Below are positions 36,401 to 44,811 of a DNA stretch of 64,000 nt, piece after piece. Position 1 is the stretch's first letter. Each line of letters begins with the position of its first letter. Both the position numbers and the translations under genes were made by a program. Below the pieces are notes generated by a model that made no database searches, was not told the origin of the DNA, and saw nothing but the letters and a program-made list of their open reading frames with translations. Source of the stretch: an uncultured Bacteroides sp. (lineage in GTDB: Bacteria; Bacteroidota; Bacteroidia; Bacteroidales; Bacteroidaceae); assembly GCF_900547205.1 (NCBI RefSeq), contig NZ_URFY01000007.1, positions 74,590-138,589 on the forward strand, written 5' to 3'.

Positions 36401-36795
36401 TCGATTGGAAATCAATGTGGATTATGGCTTGTGCGCAAGGTACTTACAACACAATTCAGGAAACCAAGGAAACATGGACGCCTGAGAACACAAATGCTAA
36501 ATATCCTACATATGTGTGGGCAGACCAGTTGGGTAAGAGAAACTATTGCCGTAGTTCCACCATGTTTATGTACAATGGTAATTATCTGGCACTCCGCGAG
36601 TTGTCACTTTCCTACCGGTTGCCAGCAATGTGGGCGCAGAAGGCTAAGTTGAGCAATGTGGAATTATCCATCACAGGACAAAACTTAGGTTACCTGACGG
36701 AAGCTAAACACTTATTCTCTCCTGAAAAGGCGGACAATAACGGTGGATATCCCCTGCCCCGTACAGTGATTTTTGGTATAAACGTTTCTTTCTAA
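33469..36795 (+). CDS. susC: SusC/RagA-type TonB-dependent outer-membrane transporter
   Basis: A 1108-residue nutrient importer of the outer membrane. It has a signal peptide (IAQTKSITG boundary), a carboxypeptidase-like regulatory domain (about 25-100: SITGLVTDAIGEPIIGASIV), a TonB-box-like LEEVVVTGYG, the plug (about 115-230: LRGGTNFDGSGSPLILIDGQV and ATAIYGARANDGVILVTTKRG), and a C-terminal beta barrel ending in VIFGINVSF. It forms a complex with the SusD gene 20 bp downstream. Cargo is unknown: no glycosidase, peptidase or ECF sigma/anti-sigma gene is adjacent. Expression is probably phase-variable. Confidence 0.96.
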   Translation: MKKNILLLMLCLFSSVGAIAQTKSITGLVTDAIGEPIIGASIVEVGTTNGTITDLDGKFQLSMNPNGKIKISYVGYQMQVVDLKGRTSLKIQMKEDSEMLEEVVVTGYGGKQLRTKVTNSISKVKEETLKQGLYSNPGQALSGAVAGLSVSQTSGNPGSAPTLVLRGGTNFDGSGSPLILIDGQVRASLSDINPDDIESMEVLKDAGATAIYGARANDGVILVTTKRGKSGKAEVSLKAKFGLNYFKNSYDFLDAGDYIYWMRTAYKNAYVSDMKHPDGSPVKGWSSLGSLTSATPYGTGNAYFGSDGVTPLDGNKNTSAIWSTMKYADNLAFLLNQGWQTMIDPIYGDKLIYKNTDIADFNVHSPAFSQDYNLSVSGGNDKGNYYAGLGYNKSDGTAYGNWYKRITFTFNADYKLKEWLTSNSSFNFADATWNGLPATQSAEANYFSRCLSLPPTFRGYNADGEMLLGPNSSDGNQQYNFDKFVRDQNTDKFTMNQSFTIDFMKGLSLKLGAIWYYQEEKTEAFNKDYLSSPGNMVTSRSSSASYDRTLDQTYNAVLNYNYQINKDNYLDAMVGFEYYDSYNKGFNASGSGAPTDDFMDLQYTSKDENKRSIDSWHSRQRIMSFFGRVNYDYQSKYLLSLVLRKDGYSKLAKENRWGVFPGVSAGWVFSKEKFMANTADILSFGKLRASFGLNGNVNKNFVGNYTVQGSYGSNTYNGSTGFLLGSIPNPYLMWEKSRTFEVGLDLGFLENRINANLTYYNRLTSDKYANITVPSTSGVGSVVSNNGKFQNQGFEFELNFRIINQKDWKWNIGWNGALNLNKVVALPNNGLERNRQSAYQVYTGNGTEKMWVGGYQEGQRPGDLYMFVAEGIYKSQDEIPTNIIDITSGNNGSTGRPLYGGTEGYNKLSDSQKANALPIKPGDVKWKDVNGDGVIDDYDLVKVGNTVPKWTGGINTTVSWKDLTLSARFDYALGFKAVDWKSMWIMACAQGTYNTIQETKETWTPENTNAKYPTYVWADQLGKRNYCRSSTMFMYNGNYLALRELSLSYRLPAMWAQKAKLSNVELSITGQNLGYLTEAKHLFSPEKADNNGGYPLPRTVIFGINVSF

Positions 36796-36815
36796 TAATA
36801 TTAAAAAGACAGATT

Positions 36816-38402
36816 ATGAAAAATATAATATACATCCTTTCTTTGTTTGTGTCGTCTGTCCTCTATACGTCGTGCGATGCGTTGGATCTTTCTCCCGAAG
36901 ATTACTTCGGAAGTGGAAACTACTGGAACAATGAAGCTCAGGTAGAGGGATATATGAACGGGTTACATTCTCAGTTGAGAGGTAGCTATGATATGTTCTA
37001 TGTTTTGGGAGAAGTACGCGGCGGCACGCAACGTGTGGGTACTTCATCCGAGAATACGAGTTTGAATTATGCAAACTTACGTTCCAACGTAATCGACGAG
37101 GATAAACCAGGCATCAGCAATTGGTATGGGCTTTACACTCCGATTATGCAAGTGAACCACTTTATTCAGAAGGTGGAGAACGAATGCAGTTTTCTGGACG
37201 AAGCCAGCAGAAAGCTTTATCTGGGGCAAGCATACGGACTGAGATCGTTGTATTACTTTATGCTTTACAAAACCTATGGCGGCGTACCTCTGGTGACGGA
37301 AGTTGAGTTGCTGAATGGAAAGGTGACGGCAGAGAAGTTTTACATAGAACGCTCCACACCCGAAGCTACACTTGAATTTATAAAGAACAACATCCAAAAG
37401 TCGGAAGATTACTATGCAGAAGCTACGGTAGCAAACAATTATGATAAGACGATGTGGTCCAAAGCGGCAACATTGATGTTGAAAGCTGAAATATATATGT
37501 GGTCTGCCAAAGTAAGCATTACCGGACATACGGCTACCGGAACACCCGACTTGAAGGTGGCTCAAGCTGCTTTGAACCAGATAGTGGGTAAGTTCGAACT
37601 ACTCTCCGACTTTGGAAGTGTATTCAGTACTTCAAACCGGAATAACAAAGAGGTTATCTTCACCCTGCACTTTGCGGACGGCGAAGCTTCCAACTGGGGT
37701 GGACAGTTCTTGTATCAGGATGCTGTGTTTATCGGACAGGTGTATGGACGTGACGGCAAGCGGATAGAAACGGATACATTGAATCTGAAAGGAACTGGTG
37801 GAGTGTTCCGCCATGAATATACTCATGATTTCTGGTCTACTTATGACGAGAAAGATACCCGTCGCGATGCTACATTCCTCGAATATTATACTGCGGAAGA
37901 TATGAATGCCAAAAGTTTCGGCTGTGTCCTTAAAAAGTGTGTAGGCTCTATCAATTCTACCAATAACAGGATTTATGATACGGATGTGATTGTATATCGC
38001 TATGCTGATGCTTTGCTGATGATGGCCGAAGTAGCCAACGGATTGGGAGAATCATGCAGCAGTTATATCAACGAAGTACGTAAACGCGCTTATGGCACAG
38101 CCAATTATCCTGGCCACGAATATAGTGACGGCAGCTTCGAAGCCAATGAGCTCGCTATTTTGCACGAGCGTGATAAGGAATTTGTTTGGGAAGGCAAGCG
38201 CTGGTTTGATGTAGTGCGTATGCAGGATGCTTCGCACAATTCATTAGTATTCTCTGCTTCTGCCAATTATCCGGCAACTACTTCTTTGATTAGTACGAAC
38301 GAGAAACACAAGCTATTATGGCCGTTGGATGTAAGTACGAAGAACATCAATCCGTTGCTGGAACAAACTCCGGGATACGAAAAGAAGGATAAGGAAGACT
38401 AG
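36816..38402 (+). CDS. susD: SusD/RagB-type outer-membrane lipoprotein
   Basis: A 528-residue substrate-binding partner of SusC. The N-terminus is a lipoprotein signal (FVSSVLYTSCDALDLSPEDY, Cys the lipid site). The fold shows the SusD TPR pattern and family marks such as AYGLRSLYYFMLYKTYGGVPLV, MWSKAATLMLKAEIYMWSAKV, and ILHERDKEFVWEGKRWFDVVRM near the end. It starts 20 bp after SusC and ends before a strong terminator, so the operon is just the pair. Confidence 0.96.
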   Translation: MKNIIYILSLFVSSVLYTSCDALDLSPEDYFGSGNYWNNEAQVEGYMNGLHSQLRGSYDMFYVLGEVRGGTQRVGTSSENTSLNYANLRSNVIDEDKPGISNWYGLYTPIMQVNHFIQKVENECSFLDEASRKLYLGQAYGLRSLYYFMLYKTYGGVPLVTEVELLNGKVTAEKFYIERSTPEATLEFIKNNIQKSEDYYAEATVANNYDKTMWSKAATLMLKAEIYMWSAKVSITGHTATGTPDLKVAQAALNQIVGKFELLSDFGSVFSTSNRNNKEVIFTLHFADGEASNWGGQFLYQDAVFIGQVYGRDGKRIETDTLNLKGTGGVFRHEYTHDFWSTYDEKDTRRDATFLEYYTAEDMNAKSFGCVLKKCVGSINSTNNRIYDTDVIVYRYADALLMMAEVANGLGESCSSYINEVRKRAYGTANYPGHEYSDGSFEANELAILHERDKEFVWEGKRWFDVVRMQDASHNSLVFSASANYPATTSLISTNEKHKLLWPLDVSTKNINPLLEQTPGYEKKDKED

Positions 38403-38444
38403 GTAATAAGATTGTAAATAGTGATCTCATTGATTACTAAAAGT

Positions 38445-38488
38445 GAAAAGAAAGAAGCGTATCGACTCTGATATGCTTCTTTCTTTTC
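38445..38488 (+). terminator. Terminator after the SusC/SusD operon
   Basis: GAAAAGAAAGAAGCGTATC pairs with GATATGCTTCTTTCTTTTC around the loop GACTCT; the T-rich 3' arm serves as the U-run. Confidence 0.88.
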
Positions 38489-38602
38489 GTTATAAGAAAA
38501 TGCAGTTTTCATCTCCATTTAAGCAAAAACATCACTATGCTTTTCTGTAAACTTATTTAAAAACATGAGTATTTCCAGACTTATTTTATTGATTATCAAC
38601 TC

Positions 38603-38656
38603 TGCCACATTTTTGTTTTCCCCCTTATAATACTTAATATAGATACAAAATGTGGC
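38603..38656. promoter_or_regulatory. Dyad of unknown role upstream of mltG
   Basis: TGCCACATTTTTGT (38603-38616) is mirrored by ACAAAATGTGGCA (38645-38656), with one base bulged and about 28 nt between. It could be an RNA hairpin or a protein site. The flanking sequence to 38753 shows no gene. Confidence 0.4.
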
Positions 38657-38705
38657 AAAAGAAAGATTCATCCCGAAAAGAAATCACTCTTATCCAAATT
38701 CTTTT

Positions 38706-38713
38706 TATCTTTG
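38706..38713 (+). promoter_or_regulatory. -7 box of mltG
   Basis: TATCTTTG fits TAnnTTTG and lies 40 bp before the mltG ATG; no clear -33 element. Confidence 0.5.
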
Positions 38714-38753
38714 ACGCTGCAAAATTACGTCCCTAAAAAAACGTTTTCATAAG

Positions 38754-39791
38754 ATGAAGAAAAAAAAGAGAACCATTTTATTATCCATCCTAGCCGTAGT
38801 TTTCCTTCCTTGCGCTGCTGCCGGAGGAGCCGTATACTACTATCTTTTTTACCCGCAATTTCATCCTTCTAAAACAGTCTACATATATGTAGACCGGGAT
38901 GATACGGCCGACTCCATATATAATAAGATAAAGAAGCAGGGTCATGTCAATAAGCTTACAGGTTTTCAGTGGATGGCTAAATACAAAGACTTTAATCGGA
39001 ACATACATACCGGACGATATGCCATTCGTCCGAACGATAACGTTTATCATGTTTACAGCCGCTTTTCCAGAGGATATCAGGAGCCGATAAACCTCACTAT
39101 CGGTAGTGTACGCACATTAGACCGACTGGCGCGAAGCATTGGCAAACAACTGATGATTGACTCCACCGAGATTGCCAAACAACTGTTTGATTCCACTTTC
39201 CAATCAAAGTTGGGATATGTTCCTGCAACCATTCCCTGTCTTTTCATTCCCGAAACTTATCAGGTATATTGGGACATGAGTGTAGACAAACTCTTTGCGC
39301 GTATCCAAAAAGAACATGAACGCTTCTGGAATAATGAACGATTGGCACAAGCCACAGCCATCGGAATGACACCCGAAGAAGTTTGCACCTTGGCCTCTAT
39401 TGTTGAAGAGGAAACGAATAATAATGAAGAGAAGCCGATGGTGGCCGGACTGTATATCAATCGTTTGCAGAAAGATATGCCCCTACAAGCTGACCCGACC
39501 ATCAAATTCGCCCTGCAAGATTTCGGTCTAAGACGAATCACTAACGAAAATCTGAAAGTGAACTCACCGTATAATACTTATTTAAATACGGGACTCCCCC
39601 CGGGGCCTATCCGCATCCCTTCAAAAAAGGGAATTGACAGCGTATTGAATTATACGAAGCACAACTACATCTATATGTGCGCCAAAGAAGATTTCTCGGG
39701 CACTCACAACTTTGCATCCAATTATGCCGACCATATGGCTAATGCAAGAAAATACTGGAAAGCACTGAATGAAAGAAAGATTTTCAAGTAA
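38754..39791 (+). CDS. mltG: Endolytic transglycosylase MltG
   Basis: Cleaves nascent peptidoglycan strands to set glycan length. The 345-residue protein has a basic start and one transmembrane helix (TILLSILAVVFLPCAAAGGAVYYYLF), a LysM-like domain (about 40-110) and the YceG catalytic domain. The catalytic Glu lies in LASIVEEETNN; NRLQKDMPLQADPTIKFAL and PYNTYLNTGLPPGPIRIPS are the family signature. It is followed by iorA after 82 bp. Confidence 0.95.
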   Translation: MKKKKRTILLSILAVVFLPCAAAGGAVYYYLFYPQFHPSKTVYIYVDRDDTADSIYNKIKKQGHVNKLTGFQWMAKYKDFNRNIHTGRYAIRPNDNVYHVYSRFSRGYQEPINLTIGSVRTLDRLARSIGKQLMIDSTEIAKQLFDSTFQSKLGYVPATIPCLFIPETYQVYWDMSVDKLFARIQKEHERFWNNERLAQATAIGMTPEEVCTLASIVEEETNNNEEKPMVAGLYINRLQKDMPLQADPTIKFALQDFGLRRITNENLKVNSPYNTYLNTGLPPGPIRIPSKKGIDSVLNYTKHNYIYMCAKEDFSGTHNFASNYADHMANARKYWKALNERKIFK

Positions 39792-39818
39792 TTTGGTGAT
39801 AAAACGGAACGAAAATTC

Positions 39819-39826
39819 TATCTTTG
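39819..39826 (+). promoter_or_regulatory. -7 box of the iorA-iorB-paaK operon
   Basis: TATCTTTG fits the consensus, with TTTG at 39792-39795 at a long 23-nt spacing. The start would be near 39833, 41 nt before iorA. Confidence 0.5.
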
Positions 39827-39873
39827 TGCGATATATTAACAAACTGTGATTAACACTAATAAAAGAAATATAT

Positions 39874-41466
39874 ATGAGCAAGCAACTCTTACTTGGCGAT
39901 GAAGCCATTGCACAAGCTGCACTGGATGCCGGACTTTCAGGTGTATACGCCTACCCCGGCACTCCTTCAACCGAAATTACGGAATATATTCAAATGGCCC
40001 CTATCACGACCGAACAGAATATACATAGCCGTTGGTGTTCTAATGAAAAGACAGCGATAGAAGCCGCATTGGGTATGTCTTTCGTTGGTAAACGTGCATT
40101 AGTCTGCATGAAGCATGTAGGTATGAACGTAGCTGCCGACTGTTTTGTCAACTCTGCCATCACAGGCGTAAAAGGCGGATTAATCGTAGTAGCTGCTGAC
40201 GACCCTAGTATGCACTCTTCTCAAAATGAACAAGATAGCCGTTTCTACGGAGACTTTTCTCTAATACCGATGTATGAGCCCAGCAATCAGCAAGAAGCAT
40301 ATGACATGGTATACAATGGCTTTGAGTTTTCCGAAAAACTGGGCGAACCTGTTTTAATGCGTATGGTAACGCGCCTTGCACACTCTCGCTCCGGCGTAGA
40401 GCAGCAAGAACAGAAGCCGCAGAACGGTATATCTTTCAGCGAAGATCCTCGCCAATTTATCTTGTTACCGGGAAATGCCCGCAAACGCTATAAAGTGTTA
40501 CTTGACCGTCAGGACGAGTTTATCAAAGCTTCGGAAGAATCACCTTACAATAAGTATACGGATGGTCCTAATAAGAAATTAGGTATTATCGCTTGTGGTA
40601 TCGGCTACAACTATCTGATGGAGAATTATCCCGAAGGTTGCGAGTATCCGGTACTCAAAATCGGGCAGTATCCTTTGCCTAAAAAACAGCTACATCAACT
40701 GATTGAGTCTTGTGATGAAATCTTGGTTCTGGAAGACGGACAGCCGTTTGTAGAAAAACAGTTGAAAGGTTATCTTGGCATCGGAGTGAAAGTAAAAGGT
40801 CGTTTGGATGGTACGCTGTCACAGGATGGTGAATTGAATCCGGACTCTGTAGCACGTGCAGTAGGTAAAGAAAACAAATCGGAATTTGGTATTCCTTCAG
40901 TGGTCGAAATGCGTCCGCCCGCACTTTGCGAAGGTTGTGGACACCGCGATATGTACATCACGCTGACCGAAGTTCTGAAAGAAGAATATCCGTCGCACAA
41001 GGTATTCAGCGATATCGGATGCTATACGCTAGGTGCGAATGCTCCGTTCAACGCCATTAACTCGTGCGTAGATATGGGTGCTTCTATTACTATGGCTAAA
41101 GGTGCTTCCGATGGTGGAGTTTATCCGGCAGTTGCCGTAATAGGTGATTCAACATTTACTCACTCCGGAATGACGGGACTGCTTGATTGCGTCAATGAAA
41201 ATGCAAACGTAACGATTGTTATCTCCGACAATGAGACGACCGCTATGACCGGAGGACAAGATTCTGCCGGAACCGGACGCATTGAAGCAATATGCGCAGG
41301 ACTCGGTGTTGAACCCAATCATATCCGCGTGGTTGTTCCATTGAAGAAGAACTACGAGGAAATGAAGCAAATCATACGCGAAGAAATCGAATACCGTGGT
41401 GTATCCGTTATTATCCCACGCAGAGAGTGTATCCAAACATTAGCACGCAAAAAAAGAAGTAAGTAA
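39874..41466 (+). CDS. iorA: Indolepyruvate:ferredoxin oxidoreductase alpha subunit, short form
   Basis: Oxidises aryl-pyruvates (from Trp, Phe, Tyr) to aryl-acetyl-CoA with ferredoxin as acceptor; binds thiamine diphosphate. The 530-residue protein has the pyrimidine-binding part (GDEAIAQAALDAGLSGVYAY, YPGTPSTEI) and the TPP domain (CEGCGHRDMY and GDSTFTHSGMTG...NENANVTIVISDNETTAMTGGQ). It ends at about residue 530 with no 4Fe-4S ferredoxin domain, which longer IorA proteins carry at the C-terminus. The beta subunit starts 3 bp after its stop. Electron acceptor must therefore be external. Confidence 0.93.
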   Translation: MSKQLLLGDEAIAQAALDAGLSGVYAYPGTPSTEITEYIQMAPITTEQNIHSRWCSNEKTAIEAALGMSFVGKRALVCMKHVGMNVAADCFVNSAITGVKGGLIVVAADDPSMHSSQNEQDSRFYGDFSLIPMYEPSNQQEAYDMVYNGFEFSEKLGEPVLMRMVTRLAHSRSGVEQQEQKPQNGISFSEDPRQFILLPGNARKRYKVLLDRQDEFIKASEESPYNKYTDGPNKKLGIIACGIGYNYLMENYPEGCEYPVLKIGQYPLPKKQLHQLIESCDEILVLEDGQPFVEKQLKGYLGIGVKVKGRLDGTLSQDGELNPDSVARAVGKENKSEFGIPSVVEMRPPALCEGCGHRDMYITLTEVLKEEYPSHKVFSDIGCYTLGANAPFNAINSCVDMGASITMAKGASDGGVYPAVAVIGDSTFTHSGMTGLLDCVNENANVTIVISDNETTAMTGGQDSAGTGRIEAICAGLGVEPNHIRVVVPLKKNYEEMKQIIREEIEYRGVSVIIPRRECIQTLARKKRSK

Positions 41467-41469
41467 GCC

Positions 41470-42051
41470 ATGAAGAAAGACATTATATTATCAGGAGTAG
41501 GCGGACAAGGTATTTTGTCCATCGCTACAGTAATCGGCAAAGCTGCCTTGAAGGAAGGACTTTACATGAAACAGGCAGAAGTACACGGAATGAGCCAACG
41601 TGGAGGGGATGTTCAATCCAATCTACGCATCAGCGACCAACCCATTGCTTCCGACTTGATTCCTTCCGGGAAATGTGATCTTATCATCTCACTGGAACCT
41701 ATGGAAGGGCTGCGCTATCTCCCCTACCTCAGCCCCGAAGGCTGGTTGGTGACAAACGAAACTCCGTTTGTAAACATTCCGAATTATCCGGAAGCAGACA
41801 AGGTTATGGCGGAAATAAATAAATTGCCTCATAAGATTGTATTGAACGTAGACAAGGTGGCGAAAGAGGTAGGTACTGCCCGTGTCGCTAATATTGTATT
41901 ATTAGGAGCTACCATTCCATTCCTGGGAATTGATTACGAAAAAGTGCAGGATAGCATTCGCGAAATCTTCCTGCGCAAAGGAGAGGCAATCGTAGAAATG
42001 AACCTTAAAGCATTGGCTGCCGGCAAGGAAATTGCAGAAAAGCTAATGTAA
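41470..42051 (+). CDS. iorB: Indolepyruvate:ferredoxin oxidoreductase beta subunit
   Basis: The 193-residue gamma-domain partner of IorA. It opens with DIILSGVGGQGILSIATVIG, the Rossmann-like glycine-rich motif, and has AEVHGMSQRGGDVQSNLRIS, conserved across 2-oxoacid oxidoreductase gamma/beta chains, and RVANIVLLGATIPFLGIDY. The 3-bp spacing to iorA and 14 bp to paaK indicates one transcript. Confidence 0.94.
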   Translation: MKKDIILSGVGGQGILSIATVIGKAALKEGLYMKQAEVHGMSQRGGDVQSNLRISDQPIASDLIPSGKCDLIISLEPMEGLRYLPYLSPEGWLVTNETPFVNIPNYPEADKVMAEINKLPHKIVLNVDKVAKEVGTARVANIVLLGATIPFLGIDYEKVQDSIREIFLRKGEAIVEMNLKALAAGKEIAEKLM

Positions 42052-42065
42052 CAACCGCCATTATC

Positions 42066-43373
42066 ATGAGTACACAATACTGGGAAGAAGAAATAGAAAC
42101 CATGAGCCGCGAGAAGTTGCAGGAATTACAACTTCAACGGCTCAAAAAAACAATCAGCATAGCTGCAAACGCTCCTTATTATAAAGAAGTATTCAGCAAA
42201 CACGGCATCACTACGGACAGCATACAATCTTTGGATGACATCCGTAAATTACCTTTTACTACCAAAGCAGATATGCGTGCCAACTACCCCTTCGGACTAG
42301 TGGCAGGCGATATGAGCAACGATGGTGTACGTATTCACTCTTCCAGTGGTACTACCGGAAATCCGACAGTCATTGTTCATTCGCAACATGACCTTGATTC
42401 GTGGGCAAATCTGGTAGCTCGATGCCTGTATTCGGTAGGAATCCGTAAAACAGACGTTTTCCAGAATAGTTCCGGTTATGGTATGTTTACGGGTGGACTG
42501 GGTTTCCAATATGGTGCAGAACGCCTTGGTTGTCTCACGGTTCCTGCCGCAGCCGGAAATAGTAAGCGACAGATTAAGTTCATTAACGACTTCAAGACTA
42601 CTGCTTTACACGCTATCCCCAGTTATGCCATCCGTCTTGCCGAAGTATTTCAGGAGGAAGGACTCGACCCTAGAGGAACAACACTAAAAACCCTGGTCAT
42701 CGGTGCCGAACCTCATACTGACGAACAACGTCGTAAAATAGAACGAATGTTGGGCGTGAAAGCATACAATAGCTTTGGTATGACAGAAATGAATGGTCCG
42801 GGTGTCGCCTTCGAATGCGAAGAACAGAATGGAATGCACTTTTGGGAAGATTGCTACTTGGTAGAGATCATTGATCCTGAAACCTGCGAACCTGTACCCG
42901 AAGGAGAAATAGGAGAATTAGTCCTTACTACTCTCGACCGCGAAATGATGCCGCTAATCCGCTATCGTACTCGTGACCTGACTCGGATTCTTCCCGGTAA
43001 ATGTCCGTGCGGCCGTACGCATATCCGCATCGACCGCATCAAAGGGCGCAGTGATGATATGTTTATCATTAAAGGGGTCAACATCTTCCCGATGCAAGTT
43101 GAGAAGATTCTGGTGCAATTCCCCGAACTGGGTAGCAACTACCTGATTACCTTGGAAACTGTCAACAACCAGGACGAAATGATTGTGGAAGTGGAATTGA
43201 GCGATCTTTCTACGGACAACTACATTGAACTGGAGAAAATCCGCAAGGATATCACACGCCAACTGAAAGATGAAATTCTGGTAACTCCTAAATTGAAGTT
43301 GGTGAAGAAAGGTTCTCTGCCACAGAGCGAAGGAAAGGCGGTCCGTGTGAAAGACACAAGAAACAACAAGTAA
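42066..43373 (+). CDS. paaK: Phenylacetate-CoA ligase
   Basis: A 435-residue adenylate-forming enzyme that interconverts arylacetate and its CoA ester. The AMP/phosphate loop is HSSSGTTGNPTVIVHS, the adenylate motif NSFGMTEMNGPGV, followed by YRTRDLTRI and the zinc-like CPCGRTHIRID; the C-terminal lysine lies in KGRSDDMFIIKGVN. With iorA-iorB upstream the set likely runs aryl-pyruvate to arylacetyl-CoA to arylacetate with ATP gain. This direction is inference; assimilation is possible. Confidence 0.94.
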   Translation: MSTQYWEEEIETMSREKLQELQLQRLKKTISIAANAPYYKEVFSKHGITTDSIQSLDDIRKLPFTTKADMRANYPFGLVAGDMSNDGVRIHSSSGTTGNPTVIVHSQHDLDSWANLVARCLYSVGIRKTDVFQNSSGYGMFTGGLGFQYGAERLGCLTVPAAAGNSKRQIKFINDFKTTALHAIPSYAIRLAEVFQEEGLDPRGTTLKTLVIGAEPHTDEQRRKIERMLGVKAYNSFGMTEMNGPGVAFECEEQNGMHFWEDCYLVEIIDPETCEPVPEGEIGELVLTTLDREMMPLIRYRTRDLTRILPGKCPCGRTHIRIDRIKGRSDDMFIIKGVNIFPMQVEKILVQFPELGSNYLITLETVNNQDEMIVEVELSDLSTDNYIELEKIRKDITRQLKDEILVTPKLKLVKKGSLPQSEGKAVRVKDTRNNK

Positions 43374-43387
43374 CTATTAAAATATCC

Positions 43388-43441
43388 ATGTGCTAATATA
43401 CCATCACCCGCCCTCTTATGCGGAATGGCATATTAGCACAT
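43388..43441 (+). promoter_or_regulatory. Long hairpin between paaK and xpt
   Basis: A perfect 12-bp stem, ATGTGCTAATAT with ATATTAGCACAT, encloses a second stem (CCAT/ATGG and CCGC/GCGG) with a small internal loop. It has no U-run. It could end paaK transcription or act as a leader element of xpt, whose ATG lies 21 bp downstream. It does not match the purine riboswitch core. Confidence 0.5.
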
Positions 43442-43462
43442 TATTAATTAACAACATACTGT

Positions 43463-44035
43463 ATGCAATTACTTAAAAAAAGAATTTTGCAAGATGGAAA
43501 ATGCTACGAAGGAGGTATCCTGAAAGTAGACGGTTTTATTAACCACCAAATGGACCCGGTTCTGATGAAATCAATCGGGGTTGAATTTGTCCGTCGATTT
43601 GCAGCCACAAACGTAAATAAGATTATGACAATTGAAGCGAGCGGCATTGCTCCCGCCATCATGACAGGTTATCTGATGGATTTACCGGTTGTGTTTGCAA
43701 AGAAGAAATCGCCAAAAACAATCCAGAATGCATTGAGTACGACAGTACACTCATTCACCAAAGATCGTGACTATGAAGTCGTTATCAGTGCTGACTTCCT
43801 CACCCCTCAGGATAATGTTCTTTTTGTAGATGACTTTCTGGCATACGGCAACGCAGCATTGGGCATTCTCGACCTCATCAAGCAATCAGGAGCAAATCTG
43901 GTAGGAATGGGATTTATCATTGAAAAAGCGTTTCAGAATGGCCGCAAAATACTCGAAGAGCAAGGCGTAAGAGTGGAGAGTCTGGCTATTATCGAAGACC
44001 TGTCTCACTGCTGCATTAAAATCAAAGATCAATAG
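43463..44035 (+). CDS. xpt: Xanthine phosphoribosyltransferase
   Basis: Salvages xanthine to XMP using PRPP. The 190-residue protein shows the type I PRTase fold: MTIEASGIAPAIMTGYLMDL, the PRPP loop VLFVDDFLAYGNAALG, and MGFIIEKAFQNGRKILEEQG at the C-terminus. It ends 7 bp inside the end of a convergent gene, so the two transcripts overlap at their 3' ends. Confidence 0.94.
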   Translation: MQLLKKRILQDGKCYEGGILKVDGFINHQMDPVLMKSIGVEFVRRFAATNVNKIMTIEASGIAPAIMTGYLMDLPVVFAKKKSPKTIQNALSTTVHSFTKDRDYEVVISADFLTPQDNVLFVDDFLAYGNAALGILDLIKQSGANLVGMGFIIEKAFQNGRKILEEQGVRVESLAIIEDLSHCCIKIKDQ

Positions 44036-44799
44036 GCTGAATCGGGGTTGAAATATTGCCCCTTATTTTTTGTTCTATTCCCATACTGCACCGCTTGCTG
44101 AGGGCAAATATGATAACATGCCAGGCAAGAGGTGCAATTCTTTCCCCACGCCGGCTTACCTTCCCTCACTATAACATTACCTACCGGGCAGCTTTTTTCA
44201 CAACGCTTACACCCAATACAGACATCCGTAGCATAAAAGTTTTTAGGAGACATCGAAAAGCGATTGAACAAGGGATTAATAATCCGCGTCTTTATGAAAG
44301 GATAACTTCCCTCTTTAACTAAAAAAATGCGTTCTTCCTTTTTAATCAAGTCATTGATTCTTCTTAGTGTCGTAACCGCATCTTCCAATTTTCTCGTTTC
44401 TAACTCTTTGCTATCTACATCAAAGCCAGGAAGCAACACATAATTATTGGGCATAATAACAGAGAAACCGGCATGGCACTCCCACCCTTTGACTGCAAAT
44501 GATTTCAGCAACACTTTTTGAGCTAGCCCCGTATCGTCGCCACAGGAGCAAACAAAATACAGATACTTAGGCTTATAACCTTTAAATTCAATCCACCGGA
44601 TAAAGCGTAATACTATTTCAGGAGGTGCCCACGAGTATATTGGAAACACAAATCCTACGCTTTCGTCTTTGCGCAAACAAAAATTGCCCACTCGTTTCTT
44701 CAACATTTCAGGAATAGAAACTAAATAATCGTGCTGTTCAATGGAGAGCTGGTTTGCAATCCACTTAGAGTTGCCTGTACCGGAGAAATAAAATATCAT
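44029..44799 (-). CDS. EFR1-family flavodoxin/ferredoxin protein
   Basis: A 256-residue redox protein. The N-terminal flavodoxin-like domain has the FMN loop YFSGTGNSKWIANQL. The C-terminal part holds two 4Fe-4S clusters in CIGCKRCEKSCPVGNV and CTSCLACYHICPQQAV. It could shuttle electrons in anaerobic metabolism. The gene follows the Bacteroidales-1/6S RNA terminator by 12 bp on the same strand and converges on xpt, overlapping 7 bp. The electron partner is not visible. Confidence 0.92.
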   Translation of the reverse strand: MIFYFSGTGNSKWIANQLSIEQHDYLVSIPEMLKKRVGNFCLRKDESVGFVFPIYSWAPPEIVLRFIRWIEFKGYKPKYLYFVCSCGDDTGLAQKVLLKSFAVKGWECHAGFSVIMPNNYVLLPGFDVDSKELETRKLEDAVTTLRRINDLIKKEERIFLVKEGSYPFIKTRIINPLFNRFSMSPKNFYATDVCIGCKRCEKSCPVGNVIVREGKPAWGKNCTSCLACYHICPQQAVQYGNRTKNKGQYFNPDSAY

Positions 44800-44811
44800 A
44801 GGAAAGTATAT

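Noticed and set aside
43388..43441. Purine riboswitch upstream of xpt
   Set aside because: The three-way junction core and loop sequences of the purine riboswitch are not present; it is only a long hairpin.
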